Source: Bacillus sp. THAF10
Lineage (GTDB): Bacteria; Bacillota; Bacilli; Bacillales; Bacillaceae_I
Length of the DNA stretch: 64,000 nt
Direction: 5' to 3'
NCBI RefSeq assembly: GCF_009363695.1
Contig: NZ_CP045403.1
Span: forward strand, 1,530,001-1,594,000
Shown here: piece after piece, positions 50,485 through 60,398 of the stretch
Layout of the letters: every line of letters begins with the position of its first letter
Numbering within the stretch: position 1 is the first letter of the stretch
Notes under the pieces: generated by a model
What the model saw: the letters and a program-made list of their open reading frames with translations, nothing else
Told to the model about the DNA's origin: nothing
Database searches by the model: none
Made by a program: the position numbers and the translations under genes

Positions 50485-51150
50485 TTGCATTTATGGAAAA
50501 AAACGGTTTGTTCTAGTGCGATCGCTTTTTCCTTACTTTTGTCTGGCTGTGTAAATGGGGAATCTCCAGAGCAAGAGATTTTCCAGACACTTGAAAAAGT
50601 AGTGGAATTAGAAGCTAGCTTTGAAGAACAACAAGATCCATTATTAGAATTAGAAAAAGAAGAGTCTGCTATTTATGAGGAAATTCTTAGTCTTGGTATG
50701 AAAGAATTTGACCAAATAGTCAAACTGTCTCAAGAAGGATTAACACTTGTTGAACAAAAAGAAGCAGCGATGGCAAAGGAAAAAGAAAGTATCGAAGCTG
50801 CAAGCGCAGAGTTTGAAGAAGTTAAGGCCTCTATTGAAGCTTTAGAGGATGAGAAACTTAAAAAGGAAGCTCAATCTCTATATCAGCTGATGGAACAAAG
50901 ATATGAGGCTTACACAACATTGTGGAACCACTATATGGAAGCTGTAGAAATAGAAAAGGAATTGTATGGCCTTTTTCAAGTGGAAGATTTAACACTAGAA
51001 GAGCTTCAATTACAAATTAACAATCTAAATGAATCCTATGATAAGGTAAACGAATCCAATGAAACTTTTAATTCGTTTACTGAGCAATATAATAAAGCTA
51101 AATTAGATTTTTACAAGCAAGCAGGTTTAAATGTATCCTATGATAATTAA
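50485..51150 (+). CDS. ykyA: YkyA family lipoprotein
   Basis: A 221-residue lipoprotein. The lipobox LLLSGC places the lipidated cysteine at 22. The mature part is almost entirely charged, glutamate/lysine-rich helix with long coiled-coil segments (for example EEILSLGMKEFDQIVKL). It corresponds to B. subtilis YkyA, a putative cell-wall binding lipoprotein encoded before pdhA. It starts at TTG behind AGGGGG. Function is unknown. A terminator and a MITE separate it from the pdh operon. Confidence 0.85.
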   Translation: MHLWKKTVCSSAIAFSLLLSGCVNGESPEQEIFQTLEKVVELEASFEEQQDPLLELEKEESAIYEEILSLGMKEFDQIVKLSQEGLTLVEQKEAAMAKEKESIEAASAEFEEVKASIEALEDEKLKKEAQSLYQLMEQRYEAYTTLWNHYMEAVEIEKELYGLFQVEDLTLEELQLQINNLNESYDKVNESNETFNSFTEQYNKAKLDFYKQAGLNVSYDN

Positions 51151-51165
51151 TCTGTGATTAGAATT

Positions 51166-51205
51166 ACCCAAGGGACACTGTGTTCCTTGGGTTGTTTTTA
51201 TTTTT
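51166..51205 (+). terminator. Terminator of ykyA
   Basis: ACCCAAGG/CCTTGGGT stem, then a T-rich tail running directly into a MITE. Confidence 0.85.
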
Positions 51206-51376
51206 GGCTGTTTTCGCAAACTTTGTTACTACAGTTTATTATTCAGACACCCGTTGTAATGCTTTTTTCGAAGAGGGAGATATAAATATGTGGCATTTTA
51301 GCTTACCTAAAGATTAGAAAAAATCCTAAAGCTGACTTTATCCTGGCTAAAAGCAACAATCATTAAGAAGAGAGCT
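51206..51376 (+). mobile_element. MITE-like element, copy D
   Basis: From GGCTGTTTTCGCAAACTTTG to AAGAAGAGAGCT. The interior is like copy A (GAGATAAATATGTGGCA, TTTAGCTTACC, CTGGCTAAAAGCAACAAT). Flanking 8-mers ttattttt and atattttt agree at seven positions, but both are low complexity. It abuts the T-rich tail of the ykyA terminator. Confidence 0.8.
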
Positions 51377-51700
51377 ATATTTTTTTCCCTCCTTGTTTTA
51401 TAACAATTCTGCTCGAAGGACAGCAAAGGCTCTACAATATCTGTTTTATTTGTATGCTAGAATAATCTTTTGCAGCAAAAGATTAATAAGAGTTATTAGC
51501 GGGAAAGGAGTAAATAACAACATTAAGCTATCATAAAATAATGTGATTTTCCGTCTGTTGTAGTTTGTTGATTGGTGATGAAACAGAAAAGTTAATTGTA
51601 TTAGTACAGTTTAGTTATCAGAAAGTTTATTACATTTTTTGGTTGTATGAAATCTTAGTAATACAAAGGAATTGACGGAATTAAATCCTATACTGTAAAC

Positions 51701-51729
51701 TTGACCTTGGTGAAAAGTTGTATTAATAT
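51701..51729 (+). promoter_or_regulatory. Candidate pdhA promoter
   Basis: TTGACC (51701-51706), 17 bases, TAATAT (51724-51729). A second possible pair lies just upstream: TTGACG (51672-51677), 17 bases, TGTAAA (51695-51700). Confidence 0.55.
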
Positions 51730-51751
51730 TTTCATTGGTATTATTAATACA
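51719..51751. promoter_or_regulatory. Operator-like dyad over the pdhA -10/start region
   Basis: TGTATTAATA (51719-51728) and TATTAATACA (51742-51751) are exact complements with a 13-base spacer. The dyad covers the -10 box and the expected start. A related palindrome, TGTATTAGTACA, lies at 51597-51608. Confidence 0.5.
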
Positions 51752-51888
51752 GATGAAATTTGCACAGTTTTTAGAACTAGAATTAACTGAGCGGTATCAG
51801 GTTCCAACGAAGTTCGTACAGGGCATATGAAAAAATGTCTTTTTATGTAATTTTTGGGTAACCTAATTTTGTATGTAACAATGGATAA

Positions 51889-53040
<1,152 letters not shown>

Positions 53041-53043
53041 GCC

Positions 53044-54021
53044 ATGGCGCAAATGACTATGATTCAAGCAATCACTGATGCGTTACGCACAGAATTGAAA
53101 AATGACGAAAATGTCTTGCTTTTCGGTGAAGACGTTGGGCAAAACGGTGGGGTTTTCCGTGCAACTGAAGGCCTTCAAGCAGAGTTCGGAGAAGATCGCG
53201 TATTTGATACGCCCCTTGCAGAATCAGGGATTGGTGGTCTTGCAGTGGGTCTTGGTGTAACTGGATTCCGACCTGTAATGGAAATCCAATTCTTCGGTTT
53301 TGTATACGAAGTAATGGACTCCGTAAGTGGACAACTTGCTCGTATGCGTTACCGTACTGGTGGAAAATGGAGCTCTCCTGTAACGATTCGTTCTCCTTTC
53401 GGTGGTGGAGTGCACACGCCTGAGCTTCATGCGGACAGCTTAGAAGGACTTATGGCACAACAACCAGGTCTGAAAGTAGTTATTCCATCCACACCATATG
53501 ACGCAAAAGGACTTTTAATTGCTGCTATTCGCGACAATGACCCAGTTGTGTTCTTAGAGCATATGAAATTATATCGTTCTTTCCGTCAGGAGGTTCCTGA
53601 AGAGGAGTACACAATCGAGCTTGGCAAAGCAGATGTGAAACGTGAAGGAACAGATATTACTATGGTTACTTATGGTGCTATGGTTCATGAATGCTTAAAA
53701 GCTGCTGATGTATTAGAGAAAGACGGCGTTTCTGCTGAAGTGATTGATTTGCGTACTGTCAGCCCACTAGATATTGATACCATTATTGCATCTGTTGAAA
53801 AGACAGGCCGTGCTATCGTTGTTCAGGAAGCGCAAAAGCAGGCTGGTATAGCAGCGAACGTGGTTGCAGAAATCAATGACCGTGCTATTTTAAGTCTTGA
53901 AGCGCCTGTATTGCGTGTTGCTGCACCAGATACAGTATTCCCATTCTCTCAAGCAGAGAGTGTATGGCTACCAAACCATAAAGATGTTTTAGAAACTGCG
54001 AAAAAAGTTCTGAACTTCTAA
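53044..54021 (+). CDS. pdhB: Pyruvate dehydrogenase E1 component, beta subunit
   Basis: A 325-residue partner of PdhA, forming the alpha2beta2 E1. Visible motifs: [18 protein letters not shown] near the N-terminus, the mid-protein [22 protein letters not shown], and the C-terminal transketolase domain ([14 protein letters not shown]). The ATG is three bases after the pdhA stop, and the ribosome site GAAGGAG lies inside pdhA, so translation is coupled. A weak stem (CCATTCTT with AAGAGTGG) follows in the gap to pdhC. Confidence 0.96.
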   Translation: MAQMTMIQAITDALRTELKNDENVLLFGEDVGQNGGVFRATEGLQAEFGEDRVFDTPLAESGIGGLAVGLGVTGFRPVMEIQFFGFVYEVMDSVSGQLARMRYRTGGKWSSPVTIRSPFGGGVHTPELHADSLEGLMAQQPGLKVVIPSTPYDAKGLLIAAIRDNDPVVFLEHMKLYRSFRQEVPEEEYTIELGKADVKREGTDITMVTYGAMVHECLKAADVLEKDGVSAEVIDLRTVSPLDIDTIIASVEKTGRAIVVQEAQKQAGIAANVVAEINDRAILSLEAPVLRVAAPDTVFPFSQAESVWLPNHKDVLETAKKVLNF

Positions 54022-54117
54022 TTTTTATAACTATCGGGAAGAAGTCCATTCTTAGCTTTGCAAAGAGTGGGCTCTCCATTTTATCTATAACTTATCTATC
54101 ATAGGAGGTTGAAGACT

Positions 54118-55494
54118 GTGGCATTCGAATTTAAATTGCCAGATATCGGTGAAGGTATCCATGAAGGTGAAATTGTTAAGTGGTTCGTTAAACCAGGTGA
54201 CGAAATTGAAGAAGATGATATACTTTGTGAAGTACAAAACGATAAAGCAGTAGTAGAAATTCCTTCCCCAGTAAAAGGGAAGGTTGAAGAATTAAAGGTG
54301 GACGAAGGAACAGTAGCAACGGTTGGTCAAACCATCATCACACTAGATGCACCAGGTTACGAAGACCTCAAATTCAAAGGTGACGACCACGGTAGCGACG
54401 AAGAAAAACCAGAGCCGAAAAAAGAAGAAAAAACAGAAGAACAGGTTCAAGCTACTGCTGAAGCTGGACAAGATGTGAAAAAAGCAGAAGCTCCAAAAGA
54501 AGAGCCGAAAGCTGAAACTGGCGCAGGCGCACAAGAACAAGTAGAAGTGGATCCGAACAAACGTGTGATTGCGATGCCTTCTGTTCGTAAATATGCTCGT
54601 GAAAAAGGCGTAGAAATTCGTCAAGTTCAAGGATCTGGAGATAATGGCCGCGTTCTTAAGAGTGATATCGATTCCTTCCTTTCTGGCGGTGGCGCTAAAG
54701 CAGAAGAAGCTACTACTGCTACAGATTCTGCTCCAGCAAAAGAGGAAGCAAAAGAAACAAAACAAGAAAAACAAGCGATTCCTGCTGGTCAATATCCAGA
54801 AACTCGTGAGAAAATGAGCGGTATGCGTCGTGCGATTGCTAAAGCAATGGTTAACTCTAAGCACACAGCTCCTCATGTAACGCTAATGGATGAAATTGAT
54901 GTGACAGATTTAGTTGCCCATCGTAAAAAATTCAAAACAGTTGCAGCAGATAAGGGTATTAAGTTAACATTCTTACCATACGTAGTTAAAGCACTTACAT
55001 CTGCGTTACGAGAGTATCCGGTTCTAAATACATCCTTAGATGATGCAACAGATGAAATCGTGCACAAGCATTATTACAACATCGGTATCGCAGCTGATAC
55101 GGAAAAAGGACTATTAGTTCCTGTTGTAAAAGATGCGGATAGAAAATCTATCTTCTCTATCTCAAATGAAATTAATGAGTTGGCTGGAAAAGCGCGTGAT
55201 GGAAAGTTAGCTTCCGATGAAATGAAAGGTGCATCTTGCACTATCACCAATATCGGTTCTGCTGGTGGTCAATGGTTCACACCAGTTATTAACCACCCTG
55301 AAGTTGCCATTTTAGGTATCGGCCGTATCGCTGAGAAACCTGTAGTGAAAGACGGAGAAATTGTAGTAGCTCCAGTTCTTGCATTATCACTAAGCTTTGA
55401 CCATCGTATGATTGATGGTGCTACTGCTCAAAATGCGCTTAACCACATTAAGCGTCTGTTGAACGATCCACAACTATTGTTAATGGAGGGGTAA
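54118..55494 (+). CDS. pdhC: Dihydrolipoamide acetyltransferase (E2)
   Basis: A 458-residue E2 core. One lipoyl domain (1-78) has the lipoylated Lys43 in [12 protein letters not shown]. An alanine/glutamate/lysine-rich linker follows, then the peripheral-subunit-binding domain (about 145-185; [15 protein letters not shown]). A second linker leads to the catalytic domain (about 230-458) with [10 protein letters not shown] near the end. The GTG at 54118 is used because AGGAGG ends nine bases before it, while a TTG at 54109 directly abuts that site. It forms the 60-mer core of the complex and transfers acetyl groups to CoA. Confidence 0.95.
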   Translation: MAFEFKLPDIGEGIHEGEIVKWFVKPGDEIEEDDILCEVQNDKAVVEIPSPVKGKVEELKVDEGTVATVGQTIITLDAPGYEDLKFKGDDHGSDEEKPEPKKEEKTEEQVQATAEAGQDVKKAEAPKEEPKAETGAGAQEQVEVDPNKRVIAMPSVRKYAREKGVEIRQVQGSGDNGRVLKSDIDSFLSGGGAKAEEATTATDSAPAKEEAKETKQEKQAIPAGQYPETREKMSGMRRAIAKAMVNSKHTAPHVTLMDEIDVTDLVAHRKKFKTVAADKGIKLTFLPYVVKALTSALREYPVLNTSLDDATDEIVHKHYYNIGIAADTEKGLLVPVVKDADRKSIFSISNEINELAGKARDGKLASDEMKGASCTITNIGSAGGQWFTPVINHPEVAILGIGRIAEKPVVKDGEIVVAPVLALSLSFDHRMIDGATAQNALNHIKRLLNDPQLLLMEG

Positions 55495-55499
55495 GGTAA

Positions 55500-56912
55500 A
55501 TGGTAGTAGGAGATTTTGCAATTGAAGTAGATACGCTTGTCATTGGTTCAGGGCCTGGTGGATATGTTGCGGCAATCCGCGCTGCTCAGCTAGGACAAAA
55601 GGTAACAATTGTAGAAAAAAACACACTTGGTGGAGTATGCCTAAACGTTGGTTGTATTCCTTCTAAGGCATTAATTTCTGCTGGTCATCGTTATGAAACA
55701 GCTAAGCACTCCGATGATATGGGAATTACTGCTGAGAATGTTACAGTTGATTTTACTAAAGTCCAAGAGTGGAAAGCGGGCGTAGTAAAAAAATTAACCG
55801 GCGGAGTAGAAGGTCTACTTAAGGGGAATAAAGTGGACATCGTTTCAGGTGAAGCCTACTTTGTGGACGGAAACACTGTACGTATCATGGACGAAAACTC
55901 TGCACAAACTTACAAGTTTAACAACTGTATCATTGCAACAGGTTCTCGCCCAATTGAAATTCCAACGTTTAAATATTCCAAGCGTGTGCTTGATTCAACA
56001 GGTGCATTAGCGCTTAAAGACATTCCAAAGAAGCTTGTTGTTATTGGTGGAGGCTATATCGGTACAGAGCTTGGTACAGCATACGCTAACTTTGGAACAG
56101 AAGTTGTGATTGTTGAAGCTGCAGATGAGATCTTGGCTGGCTTTGAAAAGCAAATGAGCTCACTTGTAAAGCGTAATCTAAAGAAAAAAGGCAATGTGGA
56201 AATCTTCACAAAAGCTATGGCTAAAGGTGTAGAAGAAACAGAAGATGGCGTGAAAGTAACAATTGAAGTAAAAGGCGAAGAGCAAACAATCGAAGCTGAT
56301 TACGTACTAGTTACTGTTGGTCGTCGTCCAAACACAGACGAACTTGGCCTAGAGCAGGTTGGGGTAGAAATGACGGACCGTGGCGTAGTGAAAATCGACA
56401 AACAATGCCGCACAAGTGTTTCTAACATCTATGCAATTGGTGACATTGTAGATGGACCACCACTAGCCCACAAAGCTTCTTATGAAGGTAAAATCGCTGC
56501 AGAGGCAATTGCTGGTGAGCCAGCTGAAATCGACTACTTAGGAATTCCAGCGGTAGTATTCTCTGAGCCTGAGCTTGCATCTGTTGGTTATACAGAGGCA
56601 CAAGCGAAGGAAGAAGGAATCGAAGTAATTGCTGCTAAGTTCCCATTTGCTGCAAATGGTCGTGCTTTAGCATTAAATGCAACAGACGGCTTCTTAAAGC
56701 TAGTAACTCGTAAGGAAGATGGCTTAATCATCGGTGCTCAAATTGCTGGTTCTAGCGCATCTGATATGATTGCTGAACTTGGCCTTGCTATCGAAGCAGG
56801 AATGACTGCAGAAGATATCGCAATGACCATCCACGCTCATCCGACATTGGGAGAAATCACAATGGAAGCGGCTGAAGTTGCGATGGGTAGCCCGATTCAT
56901 GTTGTAAAATAA
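55500..56912 (+). CDS. pdhD: Dihydrolipoamide dehydrogenase (E3)
   Basis: A 470-residue FAD flavoenzyme that reoxidises lipoamide and makes NADH. The FAD motif is [13 protein letters not shown], the redox disulfide is Cys47/Cys52 in GGVCLNVGC, the NAD motif is [10 protein letters not shown], and the catalytic His-Glu pair lies in HAHPTLGE near the C-terminus. Length equals B. subtilis PdhD and most positions agree by eye. It starts six bases after the pdhC stop and closes the operon. Confidence 0.97.
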   Translation: MVVGDFAIEVDTLVIGSGPGGYVAAIRAAQLGQKVTIVEKNTLGGVCLNVGCIPSKALISAGHRYETAKHSDDMGITAENVTVDFTKVQEWKAGVVKKLTGGVEGLLKGNKVDIVSGEAYFVDGNTVRIMDENSAQTYKFNNCIIATGSRPIEIPTFKYSKRVLDSTGALALKDIPKKLVVIGGGYIGTELGTAYANFGTEVVIVEAADEILAGFEKQMSSLVKRNLKKKGNVEIFTKAMAKGVEETEDGVKVTIEVKGEEQTIEADYVLVTVGRRPNTDELGLEQVGVEMTDRGVVKIDKQCRTSVSNIYAIGDIVDGPPLAHKASYEGKIAAEAIAGEPAEIDYLGIPAVVFSEPELASVGYTEAQAKEEGIEVIAAKFPFAANGRALALNATDGFLKLVTRKEDGLIIGAQIAGSSASDMIAELGLAIEAGMTAEDIAMTIHAHPTLGEITMEAAEVAMGSPIHVVK

Positions 56913-56920
56913 TATTATTT

Positions 56921-56951
56921 AAAAAAGACCTCCAAAATAGGAGGTCTTTTT
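56921..56951. terminator. Bidirectional terminator after pdhD
   Basis: AAAAAGACCTCC/GGAGGTCTTTTT stem with A and T runs. Confidence 0.9.
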
Positions 56952-56953
56952 AC

Positions 56954-57349
56954 TTATTTATAAGCTGAACCGTCAGCTTTATTTAATGCCTCTTCAATCG
57001 AAACGACAATGTTCTCTTTTGATTGGGGGCCATCAATTTGTGTTAATATCTTATTCTGGTGAACAACCACTATAGTAGGGGTTGATGTTACATTAAATTG
57101 CTTATATAAAATCTTATTTCCTTCTGAATGTACAAATTCAATATTTTCCAAATCATCTGACTCAGAACTTTTCACATCAATAATTGCATCATAATATGTA
57201 CTTTCATCGTGATCATTCGTTTCCCCGGAGAAAAATAAAAGGGTGTGGGAATCCTCTGGAATTTCCATATGTGTGATAGATTCATTTTCCTGACAGGAAG
57301 ATAAAATGAAAAAAGACAACGTAAAAAATACAACAGAGCCTCTTATCAT
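56954..57349 (-). CDS. Lipoprotein with thioredoxin-like fold
   Basis: About 131 residues. The lipobox FFILSSCQ puts the lipid cysteine near residue 19. The rest resembles a small thioredoxin-like domain by its strand-helix pattern and the late cis-proline segment (NVTSTPTIVVVHQNKIL), but the redox CxxC motif is absent. A binding rather than redox role is therefore likelier. The ATG at 57349 has AGTGAGG seven bases upstream; a GTG four codons earlier overlaps that site. It is convergent with pdhD. In B. subtilis this position holds the lipoprotein gene slp, which is not obviously the same. Confidence 0.68.
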   Translation of the reverse strand: MIRGSVVFFTLSFFILSSCQENESITHMEIPEDSHTLLFFSGETNDHDESTYYDAIIDVKSSESDDLENIEFVHSEGNKILYKQFNVTSTPTIVVVHQNKILTQIDGPQSKENIVVSIEEALNKADGSAYK

Positions 57350-57579
57350 GGCAATCCTCACTTTCTGTGCGATGGGGGTGAAATATAACGTTTTTTATGT
57401 CATTTGTCTATACATAATTGGTGCTATTCTACCATTAAAAATCCACAAATCTGGATTTGTTATCAAAATGTTACAAAATTGAAAAATAGAATACTCCTTC
57501 CTAACATATTTATTCATAAGGTTTTTAATTTACAAAAATCGGCTACATAAATAGAAATATGCAAATAGGGGCTGCTTAT

Positions 57580-57822
57580 ATGAAAAGTTACGTAGTATTT
57601 CTCATTCAGAATATGTTCTGGGGTACTTACAGCTTCATAGAGTGGTTTTCTGCAAGAGATAAAACACAAGCTAAAATAATTCTTCTAGGTATATTTATTT
57701 ATCTTTGTTATATGATGGCAATGGCTATAATGAAAAAGAAAAAAGCTGCTTTTGTAACAACACTCGTAAGCTTTATATTTTTCTTTAGCTTTCAACAGCT
57801 TTTTTTCTACTTCGTGTTCTAA
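57580..57822 (+). CDS. Small hydrophobic membrane protein
   Basis: An 80-residue protein with about three membrane helices (FLIQNMFWGTYSFIEWF, IILLGIFIYLCYMMAMAI, and an aromatic-rich final helix) separated by lysine-rich loops. The family is not recognised. The ATG at 57580 follows AGGGG; an earlier ATG at 57559 has no ribosome site. No close partner. Confidence 0.55.
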   Translation: MKSYVVFLIQNMFWGTYSFIEWFSARDKTQAKIILLGIFIYLCYMMAMAIMKKKKAAFVTTLVSFIFFFSFQQLFFYFVF

Positions 57823-57934
57823 AGGAAGAACTAAATCCTCCATTTAAAGGACCCCAAAAATATGGAAAGTTATTGCCTTTAAACCGCATTTACTAGTATG
57901 ATAAAAGAGGAACTTTACCTTTGGAGGAAACAAT

Positions 57935-58864
57935 ATGAAAAAATGGATACTACCTACACTGTTAATGCTCCTCCTAACAGCTTGTGGAGACACACCCGAA
58001 AATGATGGGAAAGCATTAGAAGAAAAAAATGCTTCCAATGAGGAGAATCATTCAAACAAGGATAAAAACAATGGCGAAGTCCCTGCCTCTACTAACGGTG
58101 AAACGCCAGATGACACGGAGGAAACGGACGAAGGTCAAGAAGAGCAAGAAGAGCCCGGGAAGGGTGAAGAGGATGAAGAGGTCGCATCCCCAGATGAAAA
58201 TACTTCTGTTACACCACAATATATCGTAAACCCTGGCAATTACTCCATCGAGCCAATTCAAGATGCTATTTCAGAGGTTGTCCTATTAACTATTGATGAC
58301 GCTCCTGATAGGTATGCGCTAGAGATGGCGAAAACATTACAAGAGTTGAATGTAAAAGCAATCTTTTTTGTGAATGGACATTTTATTGAAACGGAAGAAG
58401 AAAAAGCTGTCTTGAAGAAAATCTATGATATGGGGTTTCCCATCGGAAACCATACCATGTCGCATAAATCATTAGATAATATTCCAGAAGACAAGCAGTA
58501 TGAAGAAATTATGGAATTGAACGAACGAATTGAAGAAATAACAGGGGAAAAACCTCGGTTTTTTAGAGCCCCATTTGGAGCCAATACTGATTATGTTAGA
58601 GAGCTTGTGAAAGAGGAAGGAATGATCCTCATGAACTGGACATATGGCTACGATTGGGAAGCTGAATACAGAGAACCTGAAGCACTGAAAGAGATTATGA
58701 TAAACTCCGATCAGCTAAGAAACGGTGCAAATCTTCTCATGCATGACAGAGAATGGACGAACGAAGCTCTTCCAGGAATTGTGAAGGGGCTTCAAGAAAA
58801 GGGCTATCAAATTGTTGATCCTGACTTAATTGGAGCGGAAGAAGAGGTTACCACATCAGAATAA
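57935..58864 (+). CDS. Polysaccharide deacetylase lipoprotein
   Basis: A 309-residue protein. The lipobox LLLTACGD sets the lipid cysteine at 17. A highly acidic, low-complexity linker (about 25-90, glutamate/aspartate/asparagine-rich) leads to a NodB-type deacetylase domain (about 110-300). Its metal motifs are VLLTIDDAPD (catalytic and metal aspartates) and the HxxxH pair in GNHTMSHKS; FFRAPFGANT follows. It probably deacetylates N-acetylglucosamine or muramic acid of the wall. The ribosome site is TTTGGAGG. Confidence 0.87.
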   Translation: MKKWILPTLLMLLLTACGDTPENDGKALEEKNASNEENHSNKDKNNGEVPASTNGETPDDTEETDEGQEEQEEPGKGEEDEEVASPDENTSVTPQYIVNPGNYSIEPIQDAISEVVLLTIDDAPDRYALEMAKTLQELNVKAIFFVNGHFIETEEEKAVLKKIYDMGFPIGNHTMSHKSLDNIPEDKQYEEIMELNERIEEITGEKPRFFRAPFGANTDYVRELVKEEGMILMNWTYGYDWEAEYREPEALKEIMINSDQLRNGANLLMHDREWTNEALPGIVKGLQEKGYQIVDPDLIGAEEEVTTSE

Positions 58865-58865
58865 T

Positions 58866-58900
58866 AAAAGAAAAGCCCGCTTACACGTGGGCTTTTCTTT
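58866..58900. terminator. Terminator after the deacetylase gene
   Basis: AAAGAAAAGCCCGC and GTGGGCTTTTCTTT form a stem usable on both strands. Confidence 0.87.
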
Positions 58901-59321
58901 AACGTTTATAATAATACATGATACTGCCAGTAAACAACTTTAATTCTGCCTCTAGCTTCTTTGCCAGAAACTTACACAGTTCATTGGCCTTGGCTTTATC
59001 TCCATGTGTACTTTGATCATGAAGGGTAATTTGAATGTAAGAAAGCGGCTCTGTTTCTGATGTAGCTGCTTGCGTTCCTACTCCAATTAAAATCATGTTA
59101 TAACGGTCTTCCTTAGCCTTTAAATAAAACCAAACACCTTCACCTTCTGGCTTTTCCTTTATTTCATAAGGAAAGGCTGCTTCACTATATTCCCAGGCTA
59201 ATTGCTTCCCGGTTTTTGATGTAATTTCTTGATAATAGAGCAATAAATTTTTCACTTCATCGATGGTAAGGGTTTTCTGTTTTGAATTTTCCACAAGGTT
59301 AATATATGCACTACTGGCCAT
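58899..59321 (-). CDS. DUF1885-type protein
   Basis: A 140-residue soluble protein: SSAYINLVENSKQKTLTIDEVKNLL is split across strand and helix, then YYQEITSKTGKQLAWEY. This matches my memory of the DUF1885 family of Bacillaceae, which has a solved structure but no known function. The start has TTAGGAG. It is convergent with the deacetylase gene and divergent from the DUF3055-like gene. Confidence 0.65.
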   Translation of the reverse strand: MASSAYINLVENSKQKTLTIDEVKNLLLYYQEITSKTGKQLAWEYSEAAFPYEIKEKPEGEGVWFYLKAKEDRYNMILIGVGTQAATSETEPLSYIQITLHDQSTHGDKAKANELCKFLAKKLEAELKLFTGSIMYYYKR

Positions 59322-59471
59322 CGTTTTTCACTCCTAAATAAGACAACATATTCTTATTCTAGCACTGGAAGAAACAAGCAGACAACTCTTAAGTGAAAAT
59401 TCTTGCAATTTAAATATCCAATAAGTTATAATAATATTCTGAATAACCAAAAAATAATAAGGAGGTACAGT

Positions 59472-59771
59472 ATGAACCTATTTGACAAGCTTTATGACAA
59501 CAATGAGAATGTGCCAGTTCGCTTTGTTGGATTTACAACGAAAGATGTCAGGTATGATTTTGGTATTGTATACACAAACATGTTTTTTGGTAAACCACTC
59601 GTTATTTGCATGCAAACCGGCCGCTCCACTCTCCTCGATCCTAAAGATGTTACTGACCTAAACCACCTTCAGCATGTGTTCCGTATTGAATCAACACAGC
59701 AGGCAGAAGACCTTGCAGAGTTCTTTTCCGAAGCGATTCCAACCATTCCATTCCAAGAGCAATATGAATAA
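59472..59771 (+). CDS. DUF3055/SAV0927-type protein
   Basis: A 99-residue cytosolic protein starting MNLFDKLYDNNENVPVRFVG, with ICMQTGRSTLLDPKDV in the middle and an acidic helix before the end. I associate this pattern with the DUF3055 (SAV0927-like) family of unknown function. The ATG at 59472 follows ATAAGGAGG; the upstream in-frame extension is non-coding. A terminator and a MITE follow. Confidence 0.65.
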   Translation: MNLFDKLYDNNENVPVRFVGFTTKDVRYDFGIVYTNMFFGKPLVICMQTGRSTLLDPKDVTDLNHLQHVFRIESTQQAEDLAEFFSEAIPTIPFQEQYE

Positions 59772-59786
59772 CACCTAACCAAAAGC

Positions 59787-59819
59787 CATCGTCTAAAAAA
59801 AGACGATGTTCTTTTTTTG
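59787..59819 (+). terminator. Intrinsic terminator
   Basis: CATCGTCT/AGACGATG stem around an A-rich loop, then a T run. Confidence 0.87.
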
Positions 59820-59831
59820 CTCTTTTCTAAA

Positions 59832-60014
59832 GGCTGTTTTCGTAAAGTTTGTTGCTACTGTGTATCTTTAAGACACCCGTTATCAACGTTGCTGTCGTGC
59901 TCTTTTCGTGGAGGAGTTTTAAAAACGTGGCAATTTTTCTTAGCCCGAAGATTGGAAAAAGTCTTAAAGCCGACTTTTTCTTAGGTTTTAGCAACAATTT
60001 TTTAGAAAAGAGCT
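59832..60014 (+). mobile_element. MITE-like element, copy E (complete, exact 8-bp target duplication)
   Basis: From GGCTGTTTTCGTAAAG to TTTTTTAGAAAAGAGCT. The internal stem GGAAAAAGTC/GACTTTTTC lies at 59954-59980. The 8-mer tttctaaa is found at 59824-59831 and 60015-60022, immediately outside both ends. It is the cleanest member of the larger subgroup. A five-base gap separates the terminator's T run from the left duplication. Confidence 0.87.
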
Positions 60015-60024
60015 TTTCTAAATG

Positions 60025-60062
60025 AGACCCCCGAAGGACGCGGAGCCATTTGCGGAAAACAA
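60025..60062 (+). repeat. Fragment of intergenic repeat family 2
   Basis: GCGGAGCCATTTGCGGAAAA resembles the right end of the repeats at 19245 and 26976. It lies directly behind MITE copy E. Confidence 0.5.
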
Positions 60063-60107
60063 CACCGTTGTGTGATGAAAATTTAAATGTGACATACAAT
60101 TTAATTA

Positions 60108-60136
60108 TTGACATAACACATTTATCGGTTTATCAT
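60108..60136 (+). promoter_or_regulatory. Promoter of SR1
   Basis: TTGACA (60108-60113), exactly 17 bases, TATCAT (60131-60136). The -35 box is perfect. Confidence 0.72.
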
Positions 60137-60148
60137 ATAATTAATAAC

Positions 60149-60165
60149 ATAAAGCGCTTTCAAAA
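60149..60165. promoter_or_regulatory. cre-like site downstream of the SR1 promoter
   Basis: ATAAAGCGCTTTCAAAA differs from a consensus CcpA box (TGAAAGCGCTTTCA) at one key base. B. subtilis SR1 is repressed under glycolytic conditions mainly by CcpN, with a minor CcpA effect. Confidence 0.6.
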
Positions 60166-60214
60166 CTAACGGCAGCTTTGCAAAAAAATTCTCACAGGAA
60201 AGAGGTTAGAGGGT

Positions 60215-60340
60215 ATGGGTACAATCATTTGTCAAACTTGTAACAGCGCGGTAGACCATTTTGAGGATGAAAAAGTTACGACTTATTATGCAAAATGTCC
60301 AGATTGCCAGTGCTCTGAAAAAAGCGAAGATTTAGCCTAG
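60215..60340 (+). CDS. GapA-binding peptide SR1P
   Basis: A 41-residue peptide with a good ribosome site (AGAGG). It begins MGTIICQTCN, continues with HFEDEKVTTYYAKC and ends in a CPDCQC cysteine cluster. Cysteines at 6, 9, 28, 31 and 33 suggest a zinc site. The GTI-C-x-x-C start and the FEDEKVT core match B. subtilis SR1P (39 residues), which binds GapA and stimulates RNase J1. rnjA is also in this window. The reading frame is short enough to be missed by standard gene callers. Confidence 0.85.
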   Translation: MGTIICQTCNSAVDHFEDEKVTTYYAKCPDCQCSEKSEDLA

Positions 60341-60350
60341 AAATATATAG

Positions 60351-60391
60351 AATGAGAAAAGGGACCTCCAAATGGGGTCCCTTTTCTCATT
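60351..60391. terminator. Terminator shared by SR1 and speA
   Basis: A perfect 16-bp stem, AATGAGAAAAGGGACC with its complement, around an 8-base loop. Confidence 0.88.
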
Positions 60392-60398
60392 CTACTAT

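Larger units (their letters stand above)
60142..60391 (+). ncRNA. Dual-function regulatory RNA SR1 (approximate limits)
   Basis: The limits are the predicted start behind the promoter and the end of the terminator stem, about 250 bases. The RNA encodes the SR1P peptide and lies directly before speA on the opposite strand, as in B. subtilis. There SR1 also base-pairs with ahrC mRNA, controlling arginine catabolism. The base-pairing region was not tested here. Confidence 0.72.

Noticed and set aside
54343..54876. A 177-codon minus-strand open frame opposite pdhC
   Set aside because: It lies wholly opposite the biased linker codons of pdhC, is made of serine/phenylalanine runs, and has no ribosome site.
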